From contig JAIPED010000009.1 of the NCBI GenBank assembly GCA_021737325.1, forward strand, positions 1-42,290: a stretch of 42,290 bases of DNA, given 5' to 3'. The position numbers and the translations under genes are program-made. The notes beneath the pieces were generated by a model. It worked only from the letters and a program-made list of their open reading frames with translations, was not told where the DNA came from and made no database searches. Shown piece after piece: positions 7,874 through 15,198 of this stretch; position 1 is the stretch's first letter; each line of letters begins with the position of its first letter. The DNA comes from Deltaproteobacteria bacterium. GTDB lineage: Bacteria > Desulfobacterota > Syntrophia > Syntrophales > JAIPED01.

Positions 7874-9175
7874 ATGGATTGGAAATCTGAATGGAAGAAA
7901 TTGTTGCTGATTGCGGGAGTTTTTCTGGCGTTCTTCTACCTGCCGGTGGGGACAGAGCGGTTTGACAATGCCGTGATGGAGGCCCTTTATCTGTCCAAAT
8001 GGTACGCGCAGGAACATGTGTTGCTTTGCCTAATTCCCGCTTTTTTCATTGCGGGAGCCATCGCGGTATTCGTAAGCCAGGGCTCCGTGATGAAATACCT
8101 TGGAGCCAGGGCTAACAAAATTCTGGCCTACGGTGTTGCCTCGGTATCGGGAACCATTCTGGCAGTCTGTTCCTGCACCGTTCTGCCCCTGTTTGCCGGG
8201 ATTTACCGTATGGGGGCAGGGCTTGGTCCTGCAACGGCTTTCCTCTATTCTGGACCCGCGATTAATGTGCTGGCCATCGTCATGACCGCCAAGGTCCTTG
8301 GCATGGAGCTTGGGGTTGCACGAGCGGTCGGTGCTATTCTGTTCAGCGTGATCATCGGTGTGTTAATGCACCTGATATTCATCAAGGAAGAGCAACAGAA
8401 AGCCGCCGCACAAATGGCTCTTCCGGAAGAAGAAATCAAACGGCCGCTCTGGCAGAACGCTCTTTATTTTGCGTCAATGGTGGGAGTTCTGGTGTTTGCC
8501 AACTGGGGTAAACCGGATGAAACAACGGGGATTTGGGCAGCAATCTACAGCTCAAAATGGGTGTTTACCTCATTTTTTGCAGTAGCCCTGGGTGTTATGC
8601 TTGTGCGCTGGTTTGAAATAGCGTGGTGGAAAGTCGCTCTGACAGCGCTACCTGTAGCCGCTTTTACGGTCGTTTTTCCAGAACAGCCGTTAATCGCCTT
8701 TGCCGCCGGAATGATCGGGCTATCGGTTTTCACCAGCACCGACAAGGGGGAAACTTCCGAATGGTTTGCATCATCATGGGGATTCGCCAAGCAAATCATG
8801 CCATTGTTGCTTTTCGGTGTCCTTATCGCTGGAGCACTGCTGGGGCGAGTAGGGCATGAAGGACTTATACCCTCCGAGTGGGTTTCAAAAGCTCTTGGAG
8901 GCAACTCTTTATCAGCCAATTTTTTTGCCTCATTTGCCGGGGCCTTTATGTATTTTGCCACACTGACCGAGGTTCCGATTCTGCAAGGGCTGATCGGCAA
9001 CGGCATGGGGAAGGGACCGGCGCTGGCGCTACTGCTGGCCGGGCCGGCACTGAGCCTTCCTAATATGCTGGTTATCCGCAGCGTGCTCGGCACCAAAAAA
9101 ACGGTCGTATATGTAAGTTTGGTGATTGTAATGGCCACGATTAGCGGAATAATTTTTGGAACCCTTTTCGGATAA
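7874..9175 (+). CDS. ArsP-like / DUF318 family permease
   Basis: This integral membrane protein of 433 residues belongs to the PF03773 (ArsP_1) permease family. It has two repeated blocks of helices. The first holds the signature VCSCTVLPLFAGIYRMGAG followed by LGPATAFLYSGPAINVLA. The second has the matching FATLTEVPILQGLIGNGMG and GPALALLLAGPALSLPN. Members export trivalent organoarsenicals (ArsP) or other toxic metal(loid)s. Here the arsR-1 gene upstream and the thioredoxin downstream (21 bp) fit that role. The CSC pair in the first block is a plausible metal(loid) site. With an ArsM domain in the same island, export of methylated As(III) is possible but not shown. Confidence 0.85.
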   Translation: MDWKSEWKKLLLIAGVFLAFFYLPVGTERFDNAVMEALYLSKWYAQEHVLLCLIPAFFIAGAIAVFVSQGSVMKYLGARANKILAYGVASVSGTILAVCSCTVLPLFAGIYRMGAGLGPATAFLYSGPAINVLAIVMTAKVLGMELGVARAVGAILFSVIIGVLMHLIFIKEEQQKAAAQMALPEEEIKRPLWQNALYFASMVGVLVFANWGKPDETTGIWAAIYSSKWVFTSFFAVALGVMLVRWFEIAWWKVALTALPVAAFTVVFPEQPLIAFAAGMIGLSVFTSTDKGETSEWFASSWGFAKQIMPLLLFGVLIAGALLGRVGHEGLIPSEWVSKALGGNSLSANFFASFAGAFMYFATLTEVPILQGLIGNGMGKGPALALLLAGPALSLPNMLVIRSVLGTKKTVVYVSLVIVMATISGIIFGTLFG

Positions 9176-9196
9176 ACAAAATGTAGGAGGATAACT

Positions 9197-9427
9197 ATGA
9201 AGATTCAAATTCTAGGCACAGGGTGCCCCAAGTGTAAAAAACTGGCGGAAGCCGCAGAGGCCGCCGCCCAAGAACTCCAGTTAGATTATGAAATGGAGAA
9301 AGTGACGGAGATCAATCAGATCATGGCGTTCGGCGTGATGATGACCCCCGCTCTCGCGGTTGATGGTGAAGTTAAAGTAGTCGGCAAGGTCCCGTCCATC
9401 GCGGAAATCAAAGCCATTTTAAAGTAG
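9197..9427 (+). CDS. Small thioredoxin-family protein (redox-active disulfide protein)
   Basis: This 76-residue protein of the thioredoxin_3 type has the active-site motif GTGCPKCKK near residue 10, an MMTPALAVDGEV cis-proline loop and a KVVGKVPS segment. Such mini-thioredoxins are very often encoded next to PF03773 permeases. They may serve as a redox partner or deliver a metal(loid) to the permease. The ribosome site TAGGAGGATAACT is good, and the gene follows the permease by 21 bp. Confidence 0.9.
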   Translation: MKIQILGTGCPKCKKLAEAAEAAAQELQLDYEMEKVTEINQIMAFGVMMTPALAVDGEVKVVGKVPSIAEIKAILK

Positions 9428-9445
9428 GAAAGGAGATATACCCCT

Positions 9446-10282
9446 GTGGAATTTTACAACCGAGGAAGGATGAAAGTATACAATGTGGATACATGGGATG
9501 GAGTAAAAGATGCTTTTCGGCTTATAGAAGAAGAGCGAATCTCCCTTGCCCAAAAAGACACACTAGCAAGAAGCTCGTCGAAGACTCTATTTCGTGGTCA
9601 TAGTAATGCCGAGTGGGATATCCAAACCACTTTGGAAAGGGTTCGCAAGGAGCCTGTTTTAATAACGGATTACTACCGTCATATGTTACTAACTCTACCG
9701 CAAGTAGAAGCATTTAGTAACACTCGCTGGGAACTAATTAGTTACGATGAGTGTTGTGCCTGGGCGGCACAAAGGTATGACTTATATTGGCCAGACTATC
9801 CAGGGTATGAGTATATGATATATCTTAGACATCATGGATTCCCGTCCCCGTTATTAGATTGGAGCAGTTCTCCCTATGTTGCAGCATTCTTTGCTTATTC
9901 AAACATTTCGGAAAAATCAGAAAGCATTGCAATATTCGCCTATGCTGAAGGGGGGATAAAAAGCTGGAACAATAGTATCCCTCTTATAACTGTTAAGGGG
10001 CCCTATGTGAGAAGTCATAAACGCCATTTTTTACAACAGTGCCAATACACAGTTTGTTCTAAATTTACTAGCCGCGGCCTTGAGTATGGTAGCCATGAAG
10101 AAGTTTTTAGCCTTGATAGGGAAACACCAGATAGATTGTGGAAAATTGTTGCTCCTCGTTCATCTGCATCACATGCGCTGGAGGATTTAGACACTATGAA
10201 TGTAAATGCACTTTCTTTAATAGGTTCAGAAGATGCTCTAATACAGACTTTAGGTGCGAGGGAATATTTCTTTAATCCATAA
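9446..10282 (+). CDS. FRG domain-containing protein
   Basis: The 278-residue product contains the FRG domain (PF08867), named after its Phe-Arg-Gly motif. TLFRGHSNAEWDIQTTLER covers residues 47-65. Further in, YLRHHGFPSPLLDWSSSPY and VAAFFAY are the second signature. FRG proteins are widespread in accessory regions and have been linked to phage defence and toxin-like roles, but no biochemical role can be read from this sequence. The GTG at 9446 has AAGGAG ten bases upstream; ATG at 9470 is the alternative. There are no membrane segments. It sits inside an arsenic operon without any obvious arsenic function, so it looks like an inserted passenger. Confidence 0.8.
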   Translation: MEFYNRGRMKVYNVDTWDGVKDAFRLIEEERISLAQKDTLARSSSKTLFRGHSNAEWDIQTTLERVRKEPVLITDYYRHMLLTLPQVEAFSNTRWELISYDECCAWAAQRYDLYWPDYPGYEYMIYLRHHGFPSPLLDWSSSPYVAAFFAYSNISEKSESIAIFAYAEGGIKSWNNSIPLITVKGPYVRSHKRHFLQQCQYTVCSKFTSRGLEYGSHEEVFSLDRETPDRLWKIVAPRSSASHALEDLDTMNVNALSLIGSEDALIQTLGAREYFFNP

Positions 10283-10342
10283 CCCGCTCATCAACCGTAT
10301 TTGGCAAAAAGCTCGCCAAACCAGTTATCCGCACTGTTAGGA
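10277..10342 (+). repeat. attC-like imperfect hairpin between the FRG gene and the next gene
   Basis: The 66-bp gap region folds with the topology of an integron attC site. The outer pair is TAAC (10280-10283) with GTTA (10336-10339), followed by GG as in a GTTRRRY core. Symmetric 9-nt unpaired spacers separate it from an AAC/GTT pair (10293-10295 with 10324-10326). A 6-bp inner stem, TTTGGC/GCCAAA, has a 9-nt loop. The FRG stop codon lies in the left box, and the next gene starts 9 bp after the right box, both typical of gene cassettes. The match to GTTRRRY is imperfect (last base A). No integrase is visible. Confidence 0.3.
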
Positions 10343-10350
10343 ATTATCTC

Positions 10351-11009
10351 ATGTTTATTGGTCACTTCGGTATTGGGTTCGGCGCAAAAACAGTCGCGCC
10401 GAAAATGTCCCTCGGCTCTCTATTTCTCGCGGCGCAGTTTCTCGATTTGCTGTGGCCTACTTTCTTGTTTCTTGGTATTGAGAAGGTCAGTATCGTTCCC
10501 GGCGCAACTGTCGTAACCCCCTTAGTTTTCCAGCATTATCCCATCTCTCATAGTCTAGCTACCGTTTTTGGCTGGGCGGGACTAGTGGGCGGTATCCATT
10601 TTTTGTTGAAACGGAATTGCATTGATGCCTTTGTTCTCGCAGTTCTTGTCATTAGCCATTGGGTCCTTGATCTCATTGTTCATCAACCGGACTTACCGTT
10701 GTTTCCCGGTAGTGTTATAGTTGTCGGTCTGAATGCTTGGTCATCGTTGTCCCTTACTTTGGCCATTGAAGGCTCCTTTTTCGTATTCGGTGTTTGGCTA
10801 TATTCGCGTGCGACAACATCCAATTCTGCCATCGGTAGATGGGGATTTGTGGCATTGGTAATTTTTTAACGGGTATTTATGCTGGAAATCTATTCGGCGC
10901 GCCCCCTCCAAGTTCGGAGGCCATTGCATGGATGGGGCAATTCCAATGGCTGTTTGTTCTCTGGGGTTATTGGGTTGACAAACACCGTTATGCTTTAGCA
11001 GATGCCTAG
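10351..11009 (+). pseudogene. YdjM-like membrane protein (PF04307-like), frameshifted in a T run
   Basis: The first frame (10351-10869, 172 residues) begins MFIGHFGIGFGAKTVAPKMS. It has several hydrophobic segments and the motifs FQHYPISHSLATVF and ISHWVLDLIVHQPDLPLFP. These His/Asp patterns are typical of small membrane 'metal-dependent hydrolase' family proteins. It stops at TAA right after a run of six T (10863-10868). In the -1 frame the protein continues as LTGIYAGNLFGAPPPSSEA, then WMGQFQWLFVLWGYWVDKHR, and stops at TAG 11007-11009. One extra T would restore a 219-residue product. This may be a sequencing error, a real mutation or slippage at the T run. Its role in the arsenic island is unclear. 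Confidence 0.6.
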
Positions 11010-11292
11010 CCTAACGCTATGTTCTTCGAGGGGGTCTGTGCGGGAAACCGCGTGCCTGACTCCAGTCGTTGTACTGCAAACTCATTGGTTTTTCTTTCGA
11101 TTCATACTCGACAGACTTCAAAAGGTTCTTTTGAGGCATTTGGTGTACACCATCGTCGTTGTCAGTGTTAGCGGACAAACCGCTTACGGGCGAGCATCTA
11201 TGCGAGTATCCTGTACCACATCTAACTCAAAGCTATTACACCATTGATATTCGGGGAAAGGGTTTTTATCCCTGAATTTGATTTTTTTGCCG
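11010..11292. other. Non-coding stretch with several small hairpins
   Basis: No recognisable gene. It contains GCGG-GAAA-CCGC (a GNRA-capped hairpin), TCAAAAG-GTT-CTTTTGA (11118-11134) and a GTGTACAC palindrome. The flanking boxes CTAACGCT (11011-11018) and AGTGTTAG (11164-11171) are nearly complementary, so the stretch is framed by an imperfect inverted repeat. It is the leader region upstream of the second ars promoter. Confidence 0.4.
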
Positions 11293-11336
11293 TATGGGAA
11301 AAGGGACTTGACAGGTTCCCATAAGTCATTTACGCA
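11293..11336 (+). promoter_or_regulatory. Candidate promoter and ArsR operator of arsR-2
   Basis: A perfect 8-bp inverted repeat, TATGGGAA (11293-11300) and TTCCCATA (11316-11323), encloses a consensus -35 box TTGACA (11308-11313). A weak -10 (TACGCA, 11331-11336) follows a 17-bp spacer. Binding of a dimeric repressor to the dyad would cover the -35 box. The dyad is about 47 bp upstream of the arsR-2 start, as expected for autorepression. Confidence 0.6.
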
Positions 11337-11369
11337 TTTAGCTAACTATACAATTTAAGAGAGGTAAAA

Positions 11370-11777
11370 ATGAATAAACTGGCTACACTATTCAAAGCAC
11401 TCTCCGACCGGAACAGGCTTCGGATATTATCTGCCCTACTGAAACACGGCGAGCTGTGTGCCTGTCAACTAACGGAGCTGATTCAGGTAACTGGTGCGAC
11501 AGCTTCCCGCCATATGGGAGTTCTGATTTCCTCTGGGCTGGTTGACAGTCGCAAGGACGGCCGCTGGGTCCATTACCGAATTCGCCGTGAGCAGGCTGAT
11601 TTTACCGTCTTGCTCGGGTGGATTGAATCACAGCTCAGTCAGGATCCTAATGCTATGCTTGACGCAAAAATGCTGGATGAAATTACTTCTTATGAGCCGG
11701 AGGATCTTTGCAGAAAACAACGAGGTGTAGAATGTTGCACGGGAAAAACTTTAACAAATCAAGGAGATAAATTATGA
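11370..11777 (+). CDS. arsR: ArsR-family arsenic repressor (ArsR-2)
   Basis: This 135-residue winged-helix repressor has a metal-binding motif ELCACQL, with C30 and C32 in the alpha-3 position. A VTGATASRHMGVLISSGLV recognition helix and a wing (DSRKDGRWVHYRI) follow. An extended tail with C-terminal cysteines (LCRKQRGVECC) may provide extra As(III) ligands. The start follows AAGAGAGGTAAAA. The stop overlaps the next start (ATGA at 11774), so it is translationally coupled to the arsC-arsM fusion. It probably binds the dyad at 11293-11323. It is not a recent duplicate of ArsR-1, since the two share only the fold and motif class. Confidence 0.9.
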   Translation: MNKLATLFKALSDRNRLRILSALLKHGELCACQLTELIQVTGATASRHMGVLISSGLVDSRKDGRWVHYRIRREQADFTVLLGWIESQLSQDPNAMLDAKMLDEITSYEPEDLCRKQRGVECCTGKTLTNQGDKL

Positions 11778-13018
11778 GTGAGAAATTGAATGTATTGTTC
11801 CTGTGCACTGGGAACTCATGCCGTAGCCAGATGGCCGAAGGCTGGACCCGTCACCTCAGGGGAGATCTCATTGAAGCCTACTCTGCGGGGATTGAGACGC
11901 ACGGGCTCAATCCGAACGCTGTGAAGGTAATGGCTGAGGTTGGGGTGGATATTTCCGGGCACAAATCTCAGCACATAAATGAGTTTAAGGGCGTAAAACT
12001 GGATGCGATTGTTACCGTATGCGGGCATGCCCACGAGACCTGTCCTTTTTTTCCAAGTAATTGCAAGGTTATCCATATCGGATTTGATGACCCGCCTAAG
12101 ATGGCCAAGGAGCTCGCGCAGAGGGGCGCTAGCGAGGAGGCGCAACTGGATTGCTATCGGACCATCCGAGACGCAATCAAAGCTTTTGTGGAAACCCTGC
12201 CTGAAGCACTGGGTGTAGTAAAGGAAGGGGATACTCAGAGCGAAAACAAAGATCGTATTCGGGAGCAGGTTCGGACCCGTTATGCGGAAATTGCCCAAGA
12301 AAATGGTTCCTGTTGCGGAAGCGGTTGCTGTGGAGCAACTCCATCGGTTAGCCCCGACTTTTCAACTCGTCTTGGCTATACGGCCGCTGAATTGTCAGCA
12401 GTTCCCGGCGGGGCGAACATGGGGCTTGGTTGCGGCAATCCGCAAGCGATAGCACAGATGAAACCGGCAGAGGTCGTACTCGATCTCGGGTGCGGAGGAG
12501 GTTTGGATTGTTTTCTGGCCGCCAAACAAGTGGGCGCCGCAGGAAGGGTTATCGGCGTCGATATGACGCCGGAGATGATCGCCAAGGCGAGAGAAAATGC
12601 CCGCAAAGGCGACTATACAAATGTGGAGTTCCGCTTAGGTGAAATAGAACACTTGCCGGTAGCTAACGACTCCGTTGATGTCATTATCTCCAACTGCGTC
12701 ATTAATCTATCCCCTGCCAAGGAGCAGGTTTTTCGCGAGGCATACCGCGTATTAAGGCAAAATGGTCGGCTTGCCGTATCGGATGTGGTTGCCATAGCTC
12801 CGCTACCGGATGAGGTTCGGCAGAGTATGGACGCACATTGCGGATGTGTAGCGGGGGCGGCTCTGGTACAAGAAATTGAACAGATGCTCCACGATGCTGG
12901 TTTTTCCGAGGTTTCCATCGGTATCAAGGAAGAAAGCGAGCAGTTCATTCGTGATTGGTTTCCGAAAAATGGAAGGGAAAACTATGTTCGTTCAGCGGTT
13001 ATTACCGCTGTGAAATAA
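11774..13018 (+). CDS. arsC-arsM: Fused arsenate reductase (ArsC) - arsenite S-adenosylmethionine methyltransferase (ArsM)
   Basis: One 414-residue frame holds two complete enzymes. Residues 1 to about 146 are a thioredoxin-coupled arsenate reductase of the low-molecular-weight phosphatase type. C11 starts the CTGNSCR loop (Cx5R), the redox pair is C83 and C90 (VCGHAHETCPFFP), and GFDDPP is the acid loop. After a charged linker (about 147-175) comes ArsM. It has a Cys-rich CCGSGCCG at 180-187, the SAM-binding motif VLDLGCGGGLD near 235-245, GVDMTPEM, NCVINLS with C308, and HCGCVAGA with C356/C358. These match the conserved arsenite-binding cysteines. The protein could turn arsenate into arsenite and then methylate it. 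There is no stop or frameshift between domains. ACR3 follows by 15 bp. Confidence 0.93.
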   Translation: MSEKLNVLFLCTGNSCRSQMAEGWTRHLRGDLIEAYSAGIETHGLNPNAVKVMAEVGVDISGHKSQHINEFKGVKLDAIVTVCGHAHETCPFFPSNCKVIHIGFDDPPKMAKELAQRGASEEAQLDCYRTIRDAIKAFVETLPEALGVVKEGDTQSENKDRIREQVRTRYAEIAQENGSCCGSGCCGATPSVSPDFSTRLGYTAAELSAVPGGANMGLGCGNPQAIAQMKPAEVVLDLGCGGGLDCFLAAKQVGAAGRVIGVDMTPEMIAKARENARKGDYTNVEFRLGEIEHLPVANDSVDVIISNCVINLSPAKEQVFREAYRVLRQNGRLAVSDVVAIAPLPDEVRQSMDAHCGCVAGAALVQEIEQMLHDAGFSEVSIGIKEESEQFIRDWFPKNGRENYVRSAVITAVK

Positions 13019-13033
13019 GGGGAGGTTATCGCT

Positions 13034-14221
13034 ATGAATAATGGGGATCGCACCACCGCTAACGATCGGAATATGACCAGCATCTTCGAGAAGTACCTGG
13101 CCCTCTGGGTGGGTTTGTGCATTCTTGTTGGGATTCTCCTCGGTAAAATCGCCCCCGATCTTGCAAAAACGCTGGATGGCATGAGTATCAATGTCAATGG
13201 AGCTCCTGTCGTGTCCATTCCGATTGCTATTTGCCTATTCTTTATGATGTATCCGATCATGGTCAAAATTGATTTCGCCAGCGTAATTAAAGCGGGTAAA
13301 AGCGTGAAGCCCGTTTTTCTAACGCTCTTCATCAACTGGTGCATCAAGCCGTTCACCATGTATGCCATCGCCATGTTGTTTCTTGGGATTCTCCTTAAAG
13401 GATTGATCGGCACCGAAGCGATGGATTTGGTTAGAATGCCCTTCGGTCTTGATCTGCCTGTCGGAGCGGAGCACGGCGCGGGGACGGTTGTCTTGCAAGA
13501 CGGCGTAAAAATGCTACAAATTCCGTTGTGGCGCAGTTATTTCGCCGGATGCATTCTCTTGGGGATAGCTCCATGCACCGCTATGGTTTTGGTCTGGGGA
13601 TATCTAGCCCGAGGTAATGATGGACTAACCCTCGTCATGGTTGCGATCAATTCTCTGACCATGTTGGTGCTGTATGGAGTCTTGGGTGGATTTCTCCTGG
13701 GTATTGGAAGACTTCCCGTTCCGTGGCAGGCACTGCTACTGTCCGTCGCCATCTATGTCGCACTGCCGTTGGTTGCGGGATATTTCTCCCGCAAATGGAT
13801 TATCGGATACAGGGGGGAAAGATGGTTCAAAGAAAAATTTCTTCATGTTCTCACACCGATAACCATCAGTGCCCTGCTACTAACGCTTGTTTTGTTGTTC
13901 AGCTTTAAGGGAGAGACCATTTTAGCCAACCCCTTGACCATTCTGTGGATATCCATCCCGCTTTTTCTGCAAACAGTCCTCATTTTTGGGTTGGGCTACG
14001 GTGCGGCAAAGATCCTCAAACTGAAATACGAAGATGCGGCCCCGGTCGCCATGATCGGCGCTTCCAACCACTTTGAAGTGGCCATCGCGACGGCAGTCAT
14101 GTTGTTTGGCCTGTCATCTGGAGCAGCTCTGGCAACAGTGGTGGGGGTGTTGATTGAAGTGCCAGTGATGCTAATGCTGGTCGGGGTTTGCAAAAAAACG
14201 GCGGGTTGGTTTTCTGAATAG
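13034..14221 (+). CDS. acr3: ACR3-family arsenite efflux transporter
   Basis: This 395-residue, about ten-helix inner-membrane carrier exports arsenite using the membrane potential. Signatures are [17 protein letters not shown], then [20 protein letters not shown] with the conserved cysteine, and [20 protein letters not shown] with the conserved glutamate. This is the bile-acid/arsenite (BART) type, not the ArsB type. The start is fixed by GGGGAGG eight bases upstream, and it lies 15 bp after the ArsC-ArsM fusion. Arsenite made by the ArsC domain has two fates here: methylation by the fused ArsM or efflux by this pump. Confidence 0.93.
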   Translation: MNNGDRTTANDRNMTSIFEKYLALWVGLCILVGILLGKIAPDLAKTLDGMSINVNGAPVVSIPIAICLFFMMYPIMVKIDFASVIKAGKSVKPVFLTLFINWCIKPFTMYAIAMLFLGILLKGLIGTEAMDLVRMPFGLDLPVGAEHGAGTVVLQDGVKMLQIPLWRSYFAGCILLGIAPCTAMVLVWGYLARGNDGLTLVMVAINSLTMLVLYGVLGGFLLGIGRLPVPWQALLLSVAIYVALPLVAGYFSRKWIIGYRGERWFKEKFLHVLTPITISALLLTLVLLFSFKGETILANPLTILWISIPLFLQTVLIFGLGYGAAKILKLKYEDAAPVAMIGASNHFEVAIATAVMLFGLSSGAALATVVGVLIEVPVMLMLVGVCKKTAGWFSE

Positions 14222-14563
14222 TAAATTGCTCGTTGCTCCATTTAAATACTAACACGGCCACTGCCCCAGCAATTTTTAAAAGAGAAGGATCAATACCTCT
14301 TCAGATATCGCAATCTACAGGTCGGGCGGAAGAATTTGAAAATGTTTTTGATCCTTTTCTCTGATACCATCCATTTACTTTTAGTCCTTTTTTCAGCAAG
14401 TAGTACGCAAGCATAAAGACACTTGCACAACTTCCATTTGGGGTAATGGTGTAGTCCTTTTGGCATCTTGTGTTTTGGCTTTTGCGAAGAGCATAAACAA
14501 TAAGACCACCGCACAACCTATTCCTCCAAGCAGTAACGAAAGAAGGAGCTTGTCTGCTGGTTA
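14222..14563. other. Intergenic, end of arsenic island, no gene recognised
   Basis: About 340 bp with two overlapping minus-strand frames (14290-14573) of 74-90 codons that match nothing I recognise. A widely spaced AAATTGC/GCAATTT inverted repeat at 14223-14277, followed by Ts, may end acr3 transcription. Repeat copy A starts at the right end. Confidence 0.4.
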
Positions 14564-14682
14564 AAATAATCAAAATATTTCAAGCACATCTGGATTCCCG
14601 CTTTCGCGGGAATGACGGTCGGAAGCAAAGAGGTACAGTTGTGCAAGAGTCTTCAATAACAAAACCGTTGTGCAAGGGTCTT
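14564..14682 (-). repeat. MITE-like dispersed repeat, copy A (one end truncated)
   Basis: This shares with copy B the internal core CTTTCGCGGGAATGAC, the upstream TTTCAA-CAC-TCTGGATT block and the end GTTGTGCAAGAGTCTT (ends 14653). A second end-like sequence, CGTTGTGCAAGGGTCTT (14666-14682), follows at once, so two right ends lie in tandem. The left inverted end is missing. It lies immediately after the arsenic island. Confidence 0.75.
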
Positions 14683-14839
14683 AAATGGTGTTACCGTAGT
14701 GCCATTACCGGTTTAGGGAGGGGTGGTCTTTCGTTGAACAGCAAAGCGCATATCAAAAGATTTGCGTGGTATCGCTTTGCTATGCGGTGGTGTTCGTGGT
14801 TTTTCTCTGTCCGAGTTTTTTGAAGGTGAGGAGTCGAAA

Positions 14840-15196
14840 ATGGAAATAAAACACAAGATATGGCTGGAAAAGGACGGCAAGGTTTTTTTTGGTTCGGGAA
14901 GGGGAGCTCTTTTCAAGGCAATTCTTAAGCACCACAGCATCAATGCCGCGCTAAAAAAAGAAGCTGGCATGGATATGTCTTATCGCGCCGCTTGGGGAAG
15001 GTTGAAGGCTTCGCAGGAAAGGTTAGGCATTCAGTTAGTTTCCTCGGAAAATAAGCGTATTGGAACCGAGCTAACCAAGGAGGGGGAAGCCCTGATGATG
15101 TTTTTTGAAAAGCTGGATGCTAAGGTGGAAGCGTTGCTTAGTGATGCCACTCAGGAATTGCTAGCAGTTTTTGATGAAAGCAAAAAGCGAGGTTAA
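14840..15196 (+). CDS. ModE-type N-terminal winged-helix regulator (stand-alone)
   Basis: This 118-residue protein matches the DNA-binding half of ModE, the molybdate-responsive LysR-like winged helix. Features are HKIWLEKDGKVFFGSGR, then KEAGMDMSYRAAWGRLKASQE as the helix-turn-helix, and TKEGEALMMFFEKL leading to a C-terminal dimer helix. The MOP/TOBE domains that bind molybdate in full ModE are absent. ATG at 14840 follows GGTGAGGAG. Two AOR genes elsewhere in the window make a molybdate/tungstate-related target plausible. It is followed by proC after 2 bp, perhaps only as a convenient operon partner. Confidence 0.75.
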   Translation: MEIKHKIWLEKDGKVFFGSGRGALFKAILKHHSINAALKKEAGMDMSYRAAWGRLKASQERLGIQLVSSENKRIGTELTKEGEALMMFFEKLDAKVEALLSDATQELLAVFDESKKRG

Positions 15197-15198
15197 TT

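Noticed and set aside
9429-9446. AAAGGAGATATACC before the FRG gene resembles a phage T7 gene 10-type ribosome site used in vectors
   Set aside because: The shared stretch is short and the rest of the flank is unrelated, so chance similarity is enough; no other vector sequence is present.
11009-11173. Second attC site after the YdjM-like gene
   Set aside because: Left box GCCTAAC and right box GTTAGCG are near-complementary, but no inner paired arms line up next to them and the 165-bp length is at the upper limit. Kept only as context for the cassette idea, not as a feature of its own.
14290-14573. Two overlapping minus-strand frames of 74 and 90 codons after acr3
   Set aside because: No family pattern, no ribosome site and mutual overlap; they may be decayed remains but cannot be supported as genes.
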